Source: Sorghum bicolor (taxonomy: Eukaryota > Streptophyta > Magnoliopsida > Poales > Poaceae). From it: a DNA stretch of 64,000 bases. Both the position numbers and the translations under genes were made by a program. Below the pieces are notes generated by a model, which saw only the letters and a list, made by a program, of their open reading frames with translations, was not told where the DNA came from and searched no databases. The stretch covers positions 14,827,777-14,891,776 of the forward strand of contig NC_012875.2 of the NCBI RefSeq assembly GCF_000003195.3. The letters run 5' to 3'. Positions 11,563-23,124 of the stretch are shown piece after piece (the first letter of the stretch is position 1; each line of letters opens with the position of its first letter).

Positions 11563-12156
11563 AGCCTCAAGTATAACTTCACTCAACCTGAATTGAACAT
11601 GCGGCAGCGAAGATGGCTTGAGTTGATTAAAGATTATAATCTACAAGTGCACTATCATCCGGGCAAGGCAAACATGGTGGCGGATGCCTTGAGTCGGAAA
11701 GCGCACTGTCACTCAATCCAAGTGGAAGATCCGTTGTTGTCACATCTTATGCATCCACTTGTGCTCAACCAGATTTCTTTGGAGAGTACTCTTCGCAATC
11801 GAGTTATCGAATTGCAGCAGACAGATGTAGGCATCTATCATATAAAGAGGAAAATGAAGGAAGAAGAAATCAAGCATTTCCGGGTCGATGAGAACGGAAT
11901 TCTTTGGTTCAAAGATCGACTAGTGGTCCCAAAAGACCGTGAGCTGCGAAATCAGATCTTGTCTGAAGCTCATTCATCCAAATTGTCTATTCATCCTGGT
12001 AGTAGCAAGATGTATCAGGATCTGAAACCTTTGTTTTGGTGGACAAAGATGAAAAAGGAGATCGCTGCTTTTGTCGCTCGTTGTGACAATTGTTGTCGTG
12101 TGAAGGCTGTTGACATGAAAGCTGGTTTGCTTCAACCCTTGTCAATTCCTGGTTGA
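11563..12156 (+). pseudogene. RNase H end and integrase zinc-binding domain, Tekay copy I
   Basis: This is the continuation of pol after element A. The RNase H tail ([25 protein letters not shown]) is followed by the integrase HHCC domain ([20 protein letters not shown] and CDNCCRVKA). A TGA at 12154-12156 replaces the TGG seen in copy H just before the integrase core, and a one-base deletion near 12180 then shifts the frame. Confidence 0.88.
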
Positions 12157-13220
12157 AAATGGAAAGAAGTCAGCATGGATTCATCGTTGGACTCCCAACT
12201 TCTGTTAAGGGTTACGACTCCATCTGGGTGATTGTAGATCGTTTGACCAAGGTTGCTCGATTTATTCCAGTCCGAACTGACTATCGTCCACATCAATATG
12301 CGGAATTGTATTTCGAGCACATTGTTCGTCAGTATGGTGTGCCTCAAACTATCATATCCGATCGTGGACCGCAGTTCACTGCTCGTTTTTGGGAGTGTCT
12401 GCATGAGCAGATTGGTACTCATTTAGTCCGTAGCTCTGCTTATCATCCCCAAACGGCTGGTCAGACTGAACGGGTTAACCAAATCCTTGAGGACATGTTG
12501 AGGGCATGTGCTCTCTCGTCAAAAGGTTCTTGGGTTAAGTGGTTGCCATTGGCTGAGTTCTCCTACAACAATAGTTATCAGGAGAGTATCAAGATGGCTC
12601 CATTTGAAGCCCTGTACGGTCGAAAGTGTCGAACCCCGTTGAATTGGGTAGAAGCCGGAGAGCGAAGGTTATATGGCATCGATTTCGTGAACGAAGCAGA
12701 GCAGAAAGTCCGTACCATCCAGCAACATCTGGAAGCTGCTCAAGCTCGACAAAAAAGTTATGCCGACAAAAGAAGGAAGCCGATTGAGTTTTCAGTTGGC
12801 GACCATGTGTATATCAAGGTGTCTCCGATGAAGTGTGTACAAAGGTTCGGAGTCAAGCGAAAGCTTGCACCTCATTATGTGGGACCTTATCGGATTTTCA
12901 AAAAGAAAGGGAATGTGGCATACAAAGTTCAACTCCCAGTTGCGCTTCGATCTATTTTCCCTGTCTTCCACGTATCACAATTAAAGAAGTGCCTTCGTGT
13001 ACCGGAGGAACGAGTGGAAGTTCGAGATATCAAGTTGAAGTCAGACCTGGTGTATGAGGAAAAACCCGTAGCGATTCTTGATCGCAAGGAGCGGGAGACG
13101 CGTAATCGTGTGGTTAAGTTCTACAAAGTGTTGTGGAGTAACCACGGGGAGGAAGATGCCACTTGCGAGACGGAGGATTATTTAAAAGAAGTTTACAAAA
13201 CATTCTTCGAAAATCAGTAA
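12157..13220 (+). pseudogene. INT: Integrase core and chromodomain, Tekay copy I
   Basis: DDE integrase that joins cDNA ends to the target. After the frameshift near 12180 the frame is open to TAA at 13218-13220. The catalytic residues are visible as D in VIVDRLTKVARF, D in IISDRGPQF, and E in QTAGQTERVNQ. The GPY/F region is followed by a C-terminal chromodomain (about the last 55 residues), which directs chromoviruses to modified chromatin. The conserved aromatic in its ATWE motif is Cys here (DATCET), whereas copy H keeps Trp, so targeting would probably be impaired even without the frameshifts. Confidence 0.88.
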
Positions 13221-13250
13221 GCTTTCAAATCTCGGGACGAGATTTTTGTA

Positions 13251-13262
13251 AGGGGGGAGGGC
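13251..13262 (+). other. Polypurine tract of Tekay copy I
   Basis: AGGGGGGAGGGC directly before the 3' LTR start TGTAACAC; the reverse complement is found at 39940-39951 in copy H. Confidence 0.85.
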
Positions 13263-13899
13263 TGTAACACCCCAGTGTTATGGTTGCATTGATCATGTGC
13301 ATAGAATGAGCATCATCATCCACTCAAAGGATATCATGATCATCATCTATCATGAGCCATGTCATTCTATGCAAAATTGTGTTTTAAATTGCTTAAATAG
13401 GCTTCCTATGCTTATGGTTGAGTGAACCATGCTTGTGTTTGTGCTCTATGCCTTGGTAATTAGTTTATCTATGCTTAACTTAACCTTGGGAACAATGTTC
13501 ATGTTGATCACTTCTCCAAAATATGCCTTTAAGTCATACTTGTGTAAATAGGCCCTAGAAACCTCTTTTCCTTAGACTTTTAAAAAGTGTTTCATAAAAT
13601 GTTTGCATGTCAAAACTTTCTACAGAAAAGTTGTAGCAAATTTTATAAGGAACAAAAGTTGTTTTATGGCCATCTCATGAAAATGATAACAGATAGCTCA
13701 AAAGTGACCCACAAGGCAAATTTGGGGCTGTTTCCAACACTTGGAAAATTTTCTAAGTCTTGGAACGAAACCAGTTTGCTCGATCGATTTTGAAAACTTT
13801 ATAACTCTCAATCCAGGCCGATCTAGCTCTTGCTCCAGTTGACAAAGTTGTAGATCTCGGCTAGTACTCCAACTTTGTCAACTACGCCATCTCCTATCA

Positions 13900-14850
13900 A
13901 GCTCTGGTTTGGGAGCTAATCGTCGACGAAGTTGCTCTGTCAGTCGGTGATCGCGCGTTTCGATTCAGAGCTGAGCTCGCCGGCGTGGATACCCCGATCG
14001 ACACCTGTCCGCCAGATGTCGCCCGTACGCCGGCGATGGCCCCGCTCGTCAGCTCCCAGCGCGCGCATGGCGTCCACGGCGACGCCCCGAGCAGAGTGGA
14101 CGCGTCCACTTCCGCTCTGCCTCGCTCCTCTCGCCAGAAACGCGGCCGCTGTGAGCTCTCCGTCACGAGCGTACTCCAGCGAGCTCGCGCGCGTTCCTTG
14201 CTGCGCCATTGCTCACCAAACTTCACCCAAAGCTTCGCCGTGAACCGCTCTCCAATATCCACTCATCATCTCGCCGAGAAATCCACCGGTGAGCCGCCAT
14301 TCCTTTCTTTCCCCAAATCGGGTCGCCGTGACCATCTTTTCCGGCGAGCCCAATGCCGAGCCCTGTGAAGCCTCTCGTCGTCTCTGGTTAGGTCCTAGAG
14401 GTTGCTTAGGTTCATAGCTTGCGTTTGCGCCACTTCGTGGACGCTCTACCGAGCTCTCCGTCGCCGGACACGATGCGCAGCGCCGCCGTGTTTCCGCCGG
14501 AGATGGGTGCTCTCGTGGCCAGCGTGTTCCACGAGGTTTCAAGCCAAGCCGCGTACCTAGGAAGCTTCGCCATAGTTTGCTGGTGATGTAGAAGGTCTTA
14601 GGTCACGCTCTACCGGCCTGAGGGCTCCGGCGTAACGCCGAGCACCTCCGCCGAGCCGCCATCGTCGATGGTGAGCCCCTTCCGGTGGCTCCGCCGTGGG
14701 GAAAAGGGGGTCAATCGAGTCGCTAGAGTCTGGGGATCACGTTGGTGCCCTTGGTTTGGCCGGAGACCTTGCCGTCGCGGAGAAATCGCCGGTGAAAGTC
14801 GCCTCGGCCGTGAGGAAGAAGAACCTGACAGCTGGGGTCCACTGTCAGTG
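13900..14850 (+). other. GC-rich, CpG-rich block inside Tekay LTR
   Basis: A sharp rise in GC and CpG relative to the AT-rich flanks. It resembles the 5' UTR/first-exon region of a grass gene in composition. Short overlapping ORFs occur on both strands, but they are not conserved in the homologous blocks of copy H (38520-39260, 50740-51490), so I do not call a coding gene. A promoter or CpG-island-like role is possible. Confidence 0.5.
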
Positions 14851-16198
14851 TCACCTCTTTCCCTCCTTTTCTTTTATTCAAAATCCTGATTTTTGGCTTT
14901 CTTGCAAAAATCATATCTCCTGTTTCTGAGATACAAAAATTGTGAAACAAAATTTGTGGTATTCTTTGAGATGGCAAGTTTTTAATAAAAATGTAAAATG
15001 AACCATGTTTTCTGGGAAAATATTTGTTAAGGATTTAATCTTGTTATTCATGAGTAAATTGAAATCTCTTGTTATACTGCTTAGTTTGCTCTGAAAATTT
15101 TATGGTAGCCTCTGTATGGTATTGGAGTGCTTGGATAAATATCTCATGATTTTTGGAGTACTGCAGCTTTGATATGTGATTCATGATTGAAATTTGGCTT
15201 GTTTCCTTGATTAAATCATATAAAATAATTGGTGTTTATGCTGGTGCTCTACTGTGGTAGTAAACTTGTTTATGGTATTCATAACATGTAAATAATCTGA
15301 AATCTGTTGTTTGACACAATGTAAGTCATGATTTCCAATTTATGAAATAAGCATCTAGTTATATGTTAAATGCATATCTTTAAATTGGTATGCGCAATTG
15401 CTCTGAAATTTTTATGGTGATGCTTTGATGCTATACTTCTGTTCCTGTAATTTTTGTAGATTTTTCTGAGCACTTTGACTTGGCATCTTGTAATTATGCT
15501 CTTTTCTAGAATTAATTAATAAATGCCTTGTTAAGTAAATGTTTGAGGGTTATCATCTGATGTTCTGGTAATCTTGTGATATGCTTGTGCTCATCAGCCA
15601 TGTGGTTGGCATGGTTTATGTTTTGGTTATGCCATCAAATAATTAATTATAGGGTTAAAGGCTGTTCTGGACAGCAAGGGAGCAATTTAACTTTTGCTTA
15701 ATGATAATTTGGTTTTCTGGGCAACTTGTCTAAATCAAAGTTGTTGTAGACTTATTGAGCTAGCTGTGGATTAAATTTGGGATCATTTGGCCTAGTAGTT
15801 TAAAAGTTATAGCTGTTCCAAGTTGGGTTCCAGAAATAGGTGCTCTCTGTTTTTCTGGGACAGAACCTGGAACTTTGTTTAAATGACTGGTTTAATATAT
15901 GAATCTTGCTGTGATGTTCAAAGATGATTTGTAGACAATTTCATAAGCTTTCCAGAATGTCCTCACTCATGTGTGTTGGATCTGCCTAGCACTAGTTATG
16001 ATCTGTTTACTGAGCTACATCTGCTTTATGTTGCTTGCTGTTATAGTAGCATGGAAGGTTTTGGTTAGGGTAACTTATTAACTTGTGAGAACTTGTTATA
16101 GCGGGGTACTCCGTAAATGAGTGTCCAGTGAGTTACTTATGTTGTCAAGCATTCATTCTTTTGTATGCACACCTTCTTATTCACCGAGCATGCAATAG

Positions 16199-16383
16199 GT
16201 GCATCGGACGCGGCAGTCTCCTTCGATCTGCAAGCGAATCCCGAAGGTCAGGAGGGCAACCCAGAGGTGGAGGTCCAGCAAGTCGGACTCGAGGAGCCAG
16301 AAGAAGAAGTTGAGTGCCCAAATCACGAGCCAGCTTCGTTCGTGAAAGGCAAGCCCCAGAGCATTTTAAGTCTCCCTTTACTT
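16199..16383 (+). other. ORF-like conserved block in Tekay LTR
   Basis: An open frame follows an acceptor-like CATGCAATAG and encodes a segment with EPEEEVECPNHEPASFVKGK. The homologous blocks in copy H (36992-37176 and 49324-49508, minus) keep the frame and length despite many substitutions in the first half. It could be a fragment of a captured exon or a leader ORF. No known domain. Confidence 0.4.
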
Positions 16384-17853
16384 TCGAAAGTTTATTCAAT
16401 ATGTTATATCTATTGCTGCATTAAGTATAGGAGTTGTGATGAAAACCTTTGCTGCACTTTATTCCATCTTTGTCCAGATAATTTACCCCACCCTGGTTGT
16501 AGAGTTAGGATCGAGTAGCAGCTTAGCCATGCTTAAACGGTAGAAGTCGGGTGATTTCCTGTCACCTGCGCGATATAGGGTTATGTCAGATCGCGATGGT
16601 CTATATGTGCTATCGTGGCTGGAACCTGATTAATTTGACTTAAGCCGGGTGGAGTTTTGCAAGATTGTAGTAACTCCGTCTGTGGCAGCTAAGGACCGAT
16701 CGTTGTACGTCCTCTTGTCATGTTGAACGCATGCCTGACACTTAGTTGGCCGGATAACTCGTTCCGACCGCGAAGCCGAGTAGTATGACTCAGGCCGGAA
16801 GACCGGCAAGTATAAAGTGCGCACTACCAGAGGAAGTGCGGTGTGCGGGGGACCATTGGCGTAAGCCCAAAAGGCAGGTGAGTTAAAATTCCTGACCTCC
16901 CTGGCAGAGTGGTAGCCCTGGGAGTGCGGCGCTGATCGGAGCCGCGATTCCTGAGTTGTACCAAAGGTGACCCGTTGGCTCTCCGACGGGGGATGCTTGG
17001 GTGAGTGCTAGGAATAACCCTCCAGCTGGATAGGAATTCGATTCGAATCGCTGTCTCTCCCGGTCAGTGAGAACTTGACAGAGCAGCGGCAAACGTAGCA
17101 TCCACTAATGAACTTGGTTCATGATAATGATGATAGCAAGAAGAACATATGATGAACTTGATATGGTTATTATTGCTTGTAATAATCAAGTGATGTGTTG
17201 TAGTACAGGTGCTAATCTAGTGGTAGGCTGATGATAATTAAATATGATGCTCCTACATTGAGTAGTCTTAATAAAGGCTTTTGGCAAAATGTCGAGTCAA
17301 CCAGCTCTACTTTTATATCTTAGCCTTGCATGATCCTTGGTGTCTGTTATGTTTTACTAGACGGGTAAGTCTAGCTGAGTACATTCTCGTACTCAGGGTT
17401 TATTCCTACCTGTTGCAGATGACATCTTTTATGACGGTTTCTGCAAGACCTGTCTCCATCCCGCTGGGGATGAGGACTAACCGTTGGGCACGGTTCTCTA
17501 ACAACCTCGTACCTGTTGCTTTTGGAAGGATGGTGTAGACTCTGGCAATAACCAAAAACTTGTGAACTGAGCTTTGAACAAGTGTGTGTAATTATTTTGC
17601 TTCCGCTACTTCGAACTTGTGTTGTAATAACTTAATAACTCCGATGTGGTACCGCTTCGACGGCAATGAATGACTATGTAACATTCGTTGTGTTTATGTT
17701 GAACTATTACGATCTTGGTTTGTTGCGAGTTGGTTTGAAGTCCTTCGTGATTTCAATTGACTACCGGGATTATATGGGCTTAAGTTTAGAAACTTGATTG
17801 CTTGTCGATCGTTTCTACACTTGAACTCTTATAATTTGGTCGGTTCTGTGACA

Positions 17854-20196
17854 GGTGGTACAGGCTGGGGCGGGCTGTGAGGAGGGGGCTCGAGCGGTCC
17901 TTCTTCCTGGCCCCCCTGCTGCTGCTGCTGCTCCTCGAGGTCCTGCGGCTCTTGTCGGCGGTCCTGCTCCTACAGCTGCCGCCGCATCTCCTGCTCGCGC
18001 TCCTCCTCCTCTCTCTTCTTCTGCTCCTCGATGGAGCGAAGCCCGGTAGGCCAGGGCGTCCGTCCCGCAACGAGAGAAGTCTGAGACTCCTCGTCCATAG
18101 GATGGGCATCCCTCGAGGTCCCGTCGCCGCCAGAACCGTCACTGATGGTAATGGGATCCCCCTCGACCCCCGATAGGGGAGGCTCGGGGGCTCCTTCCTG
18201 CCCTTGGGGCCGGGGCGCCTCAGTTAATTTTGGCGACGATGGGGCAGGATCACCCGCCGGGGGACGAGGTGGGGCGCTCTCGGTGCCGGTCGGCAGTTGA
18301 GGGTCGGAGGAGCCTGTAAAACAATAAACAAAGGCCAGTCACTATGATGACCAACATAAGAACGACGCAAACCCCACGAATAAGCTACTAACCTGGCTCC
18401 TTGGAGGCTGCTCCCACTTTGAGCCTCTTCGCCATTGAAGGCTGGGCCTGCTCAAGCGTCCGCTTTAATCTGAGAAAAAAGGAACGAGCATAAAAAGACC
18501 GGTATAAGAGGAAACGCAAAGAATCAGGAGAACAAAAATCACAACGTCGAAGAACTTACCCCACAGGGAGAACGGCTCGCCTGCCGGTACCTCGACCGGT
18601 GGGCCTCGAGCCACCCCGCGTCAAGACCCCAGGGCCCTCGAGGGCAGGCGCTGGCCATGGCCCAGCGACACCCGCCTGGCGAGCACCGGGACTGGTGCTC
18701 CTACGGCCGGTCTCTCCCTTCTCGGAGGCCGCGGCGCGACCGTGGGTCAGCGGCCACATCGCCTGGGGCTTAGCTTGGCTACCCGCCTTGGGCGCAGGGG
18801 GAGGGCGCGGGGCGGCCTGACCGGTCGCGGGCGCAGGAGGGGTGTCGGCACGGGGGTAGTGAGATTTGCCTGGCCCCTCCTTTGGCGTTTCCATCCGTGG
18901 GGCGTCGACGTCGCCTCGAGGCGGACCCTCGAGGATCCGGTCGAGGCGAGACGCCATCCCCTCAGAGTCGTCACTGTCATCGTCACCGTCTCCACCATCG
19001 TCGTCACTGGGGGATTCTTCCTCAGGCTCCCCCCTCTGCCTGGACTTAGCTCGACGCGCCTCTAATGCTTGGCGGTCGAGGTTCTTCTTTTTCTCTCCTT
19101 TCTTCACAGAGTCCTTGATGGACTTTTGCTTCTCGGCGGACCGGCGCCATGCGTCACGGTCAACCTTGTCCTCCTTTACTGGAGGCCTCGAGGACCGGAC
19201 ATCAATCCGTCCTTGCCAAGAACAAAGGTAGACTTAGAAAAGGGGTAGAGAGAAATCCAGAATCGAAGTTGTGCACAAGAAGATACCAGATCGATCGAGC
19301 CTGCATCAGGCCTCATGGGGAAGCCGTTAACATGCTCTGGCTTAAAGTCACCAACAATGGCGGCCCTGACCCGGGCCGCGACTTCATCGTCCACCGGAGC
19401 CTCGTTGGACATCCGGCACGCCAGGGCCCATCTCGTCCATCCTCAGCGGCCGAGACATCAACGGGAGAACTCTCCGATGATGGACGACTGAAAGGACGAG
19501 AGCGGCGGTCAAACCTTCCAAGCGCAGCTTCTTCATGGCGTCGAGGAGCGGGTCGAGCCGAGATTGATGAACTTGAACGACGTCGTACGTCCAGTTCTCC
19601 GGACGCTCCGTGATCAGACGCCCGGTGTAGGCGGGCAGGAGATCGTCGTCGTTCCTCAAGTAGAACCACTGGGAATCCGAGCCAGCGTGGTTAGTCGACA
19701 GTCCCACGGGGATGTACTCGCGCGGCCTCTCCGTCTTCCCCGTCTTCAGCATGAGGTTGAGGCAACCCGCCCGCATAGGTTTCCTCACGCCGGTGGTCCC
19801 AGTGGGGGCGTTGAAGAGCTCGCCCCTGTAGAGGTGGAGCCACAGCTCCCAGTGGGGCATCATCCCCAAATATCCCTCACATACCGTGGCGAAGACCGCC
19901 GTGACGGTGATGGCGTTTGGGGAGAAGTGTTGGAGCTCTACCCCATAATGGAGGCAGAGCGCCCGCATGAAGCGGCTCGGAGGGGATCCCAAGCCGTGGC
20001 GGTGGAACTTGGCGAACGACACCACATAGCCCTTGGGCGGCTGGGGCTCCCGGTGGTCCGCTGGCGGCGCGATCCGCTCCGGCGACGACAGCGAGGTGCG
20101 GTGGCGCAGGAGTCCCTCCCTCTCAAGCTCTAGCAACCGACGCTCCGTCATCGACGACGGGCGCCAGTCGTCGACAGCGACAAGTCTCACAGGCAT
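17854..20196 (-). pseudogene. Antisense multi-exon gene of element E (gypsy-type transposon protein), truncated
   Basis: Starts at ATG 20196 (MPVRLVAVDDW), 139 bp below a TATA box. Exon 1 (20196 to 19287) carries a domain resembling the Pfam 'putative gypsy type transposon' family: GSPPSRFMRALCLHYGVELQHF then YLGMMPHWELWLHLYR. A frameshift is present near 19410-19425. Donors and acceptors are visible: donor GTATCT at 19286; second exon ending at 18560 before GTAAGT (18559), highly charged with a Lys-rich and an Asp-rich run; third exon 18469-18393 between TTTCTCAG and GTTAGT; fourth exon from 18313 after TTTTACAG. Exons 2 and 3 join in phase. The 3' end is cut off by Tekay copy I. The exon 1-2 junction is uncertain. 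Cellular role unknown. Confidence 0.62.
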
Positions 20197-20334
20197 CTTG
20201 GCCGGAAGGATGGCGGGTTCGCTACTGCTCGAGGGGGTGTGCACGCGCGTAAGATGGCAAGAGAACTCAGATGGCAAGAAAGCAAAGGCAAGAGGGCGGA
20301 AGGCGGAAGGGAGAACGGCGGCGACGCCACGACG

Positions 20335-20342
20335 TATTTATA
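20335..20342 (-). promoter_or_regulatory. TATA box of the antisense gene in element E
   Basis: Minus-strand TATAAATA, about 139 bp upstream of the ATG at 20196. Element D has the same box and nearly the same distance (35353-35360, ATG 35202). Confidence 0.6.
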
Positions 20343-21125
20343 GGCAGCGGTCCACCAACGGGCAGATCCGATAAATGAGGTAACCCCCCCATAAATGCGT
20401 CGTCTAACGGTCCCTTTCCTCCTCACAGGCGGGGCGCTCCAAATTCTACGCCAGCACAGTGTCGTAACGGCTCCCACCTAAAAAGGCGCGCCCAACGGGC
20501 AAAAAGGCTAACCGCCTACGACCTCTTCCTTCCCTTGTAAGCCAAGGAGTGTACCCACGAAAGCCTCGAGAGGTCGCAGGCTGACCCGCTGAAAGGGTTC
20601 GACAGCCGATCTCGAGCACCAGAGTCAGGGGTCCCCAGCGAGTGGTCGAAAATCGAGACCCGCCTCGAAGATTTGCTAGGGATGTCCAAGGTAGGGTCGA
20701 GACAGTCGAGAGGAATCCCCCCGACGGGAGGCATCGAGCCGCTGGTCTCTATCGAACGAGATCAGTATCCCTGACCACGTCGACCCTGCTTTATGAGAAC
20801 GCCTCCGGGCTACAGCTGACCCCCTCGAAAGGGGCATAGGTTCTCACTTGGACTACCCACTAGGAACTCAATTTAGAGTGGGAGACGCTCGCTCTATCGA
20901 GATTACGTCAAAACCTCCACGCAAAACGAGCTAATCAGAACCTTCCATCACTGGTGTCGACAGTGTTTCCACAAATTAGGCAATATAACCCTAGAAGGAG
21001 TCAAAAACTCCTCCAAGGGCTCGGGGGCTACCCCCGCGGGGTCGCTCGCGTGCCCCCACAGAAACCCGACCAAGGAATACAGCCTCCATTCGAGCGCCAG
21101 CGCTCAAACGGAGACTCGGGGCTAC
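20343..21125 (+). other. Non-coding 3' region and PPT of element E
   Basis: No supported ORF. It ends in the purine-rich ACGGAGACTCGGGG followed by CTAC and then the LTR start at 21126, the usual PPT/LTR boundary of Tat-lineage elements in grasses. Confidence 0.6.
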
Positions 21126-22160
21126 TGTCGAGGGTATCGGTAAGGGGTATCCTAACTGATGCACATAACGAGATTACTTATACATAGATCGGGGTCCTCA
21201 ACTTGACGCTCTGATCGGTCGCATGCACAATCGTCGACGGCCGCAGCCTCGAAGACAAAAGAGTGTCGAGCGAACCACACAAGGGTCGAGCGCTAACTAC
21301 CGTCGAATACGGAGATAGGCTCGAGCGAACCAGGAGGTGTCGAGCGCAAGGACACCGTCCGCCGCCTGACGCGCGCACGAGAACCCGGGCATTTAATGCG
21401 CCTGTCGCTTTCCCACCTAACACGCTGGTCACGGGAAGCGTGATGGGGAATAGGCGCCCGTCCCATCATTCTTTTTTGCAGCCTTCCCCACCGAATGACC
21501 CAGAGCGTGTCAGGACGCGGGAAGCCAGGATGGAACGTCAAGTCAGGACCCCCTCGAGACGCCAAAAGTCAATGCTCTGGATAGCAAGGCGCTACATGGC
21601 GTCCGACCCTCGACCGGACGTGTTTCCTTCCTAGGGAAGGGTTGGGCGTCCACTAACGGCACTGCCACCACTCTGACATATCAGCCGCCGTGACGTACGA
21701 GCGTGCAACGGACAAACCAGCCCAAGACGGTGTACATAGTGGGATATGAGGGCACGCGTAATCATCATCAAGCTACCAGACGGGACGGATCGAGACCATG
21801 TTGGTACGGAGGCCTCGAGTAGGTCAGCGCGCCATGCCTCTATCGACCCCTACTCTGTCACCTATACATGTACCCTAGGTCTCTCCTTGGAGCTATAAAA
21901 GGGGAGACCCGGGAATGAACACACATCACGCAATACAACACCCACACGTAGTGGAGTCTCCATACTCCATCTCATTCTACCCCGCACTTGTATTTGCCCC
22001 TGTACAAGCACTTAGGTGCAAGATAATACAAACTCCCCTCCCCCGCTAGACGTAGGGCCTTCTCTAGCCCGAACCAGGATAAATCCTTGTGTCTTCTTGC
22101 ATCACCATCTGGGAAAGGGAAGCACACATACAAATTTACTCATTGGTGTGACCCCCCATG
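21126..22160 (+). repeat. 3' LTR of element E, truncated at its right end
   Basis: Starts TGTCGAGGGTATCGG. A TATA box (CTATAAAAGG) lies at about 21893-21902, followed by the GATAAATCCTTGTGT stretch common near the end of such LTRs. No terminal CA plus TSD is found; sequence passes directly into RT of element F, which indicates a deletion junction. Confidence 0.68.
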
Positions 22161-22174
22161 GGGAAAACAGCGAC

Positions 22175-23124
22175 AGAGGGCTATGAATTTTATCTTTCAT
22201 GAGTTCATCAGTAAGCTGGTGGAAATTTATATTGACGATGTGGTGGTTAAGTCTGGAGATTTCACAAAGCATCTTGTCGATCTACAAAAGGTGTTGGAAT
22301 GCACAAGGAAACATGGTTTAAAGATGAATCCTAATAAGTGTGCATTTGGTGTATCGGTAGGGCAATTCCTTAGTTTTATGGTGCATCAGAGAGGAATTGA
22401 AATTAGCAGGAGGTCTATTGATGCTATCAACAAGATAGTTGCTCCCACCAACAAAACTGAACTCCAATCTCTGATCGACAAGATAAATTTTATCAGGCGA
22501 TTTATATCTAACTTGTTTGGTAAAATTCGTGCTTTTAGTCCTTTACTCAAGTTGAAAGCCGATCAACAGTTTGTGTGGGGAAAAGAGCAACAGTCAGCGT
22601 TGGACGAAATCAAGACTTATTTGACAAATCCTCCAGTTCTGATTCCACGTCAGCAAGGAAAACCTTCAAATTATATTAATCTACCGATGGAATGGATATC
22701 GGTTCAGCTTTGATTCAAGAATTTGAAGTGAAGGAACGTGTGATTTATTATTTAAGTAGAAGACTGATTGGTGCTGAGACCAGGTATTCGGCAATTGAAA
22801 AATTATGTTTATGCTTATACTTTTCATGTATTAAGTTGAGACATTATTTGCTATAGGCCGAATGCACTGTTATATGCAAAGATGATGAAGTCCGATACAT
22901 GCTATCTATGCCGATTATGAGTGGTAGAATCGGCAAATGGATTTTGGCGCTGTCGGAATTTGATCTACGTTACGAATCGGCTAAGGCAGTTAAAGGGAAG
23001 ATTATGGCTGATTTTGTGACTCAGCATTGCGGTGTAGTGGGGACTATGGAGATTGTTCCTATGACGCTCTTCTTTGATGGATCCACGTGTGACCGGGGGG
23101 CAGGAATCGGTATAGTACTAATTT
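22175..23124 (+). pseudogene. RT: RT C-terminal half, RNase H and start of second RNase H, element F
   Basis: The frame includes the catalytic YIDD (IYIDDVVVKS) and the connection segment FIRRFISNL, closely matching element D. A frameshift near 22670 ends the frame and an in-frame TAG follows near 22854. The archaeal-type RNase H begins with LFFDGSTCDRGAGIGIVL and is interrupted by the insertion of Tekay copy H. The ORF called from 22087 is a chance fusion of E-LTR sequence to RT. Confidence 0.85.

Larger units (their letters stand above)
1..17853 (+). mobile_element. Tekay/Del-type Ty3 chromovirus, copy I (5' end outside window)
   Basis: Order is ORF0, gag, protease, RT, RNase H, integrase, chromodomain, PPT, 3' LTR, which is the Ty3/gypsy order. 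The terminal chromodomain, an LTR beginning TGTAACACCCC and an LTR longer than 4 kb point to the Tekay/Del clade of chromoviruses. Element A is inserted at 3584-11562. The coding frame is dead: stops or frameshifts lie in ORF0, the gag zinc knuckle, the protease/RT linker and integrase. The 5' LTR lies before position 1. The five bases after the 3' LTR are GGTGG; the partner TSD is not in the window. Copy H on the minus strand is a relative that supplies the reference for locating the breaks. Confidence 0.88.
13263..17853 (+). repeat. 3' LTR of Tekay copy I
   Basis: 4591 bp, TGTAACACCCC ... TTCTGTGACA. It is homologous over its length to both LTRs of copy H (23125-39939 without D, and 47853-52174). 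No insertion interrupts it. It contains a GC-rich block at about 13900-14850 and an ORF-like conserved block at 16199-16383. Confidence 0.9.
17854..22160 (+). mobile_element. Element E: 3' part of a Tat-lineage Ty3 retrotransposon
   Basis: It contains an antisense spliced gene of the kind found in Tat-lineage elements, a PPT region (ACTCGGGGCTAC) and an LTR starting TGTCGAGGG with TATA box. The sense gag-pol half is absent because Tekay copy I is inserted at 17853/17854; it should lie upstream of the window. The LTR end is lost at the junction with element F at about 22160-22172. Confidence 0.72.

Noticed and set aside
13897..14542. Overlapping ORFs on both strands in the GC-rich LTR block
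   Set aside because: Long frames arise from low stop frequency in GC-rich DNA; the proteins are not conserved in the homologous blocks at 38520-39260 and 50740-51490.
22087..22713. A 208-codon ORF that looks like a complete gene start
   Set aside because: Its first 30 codons are LTR sequence of E fused by a deletion junction to RT of F; the start is accidental.
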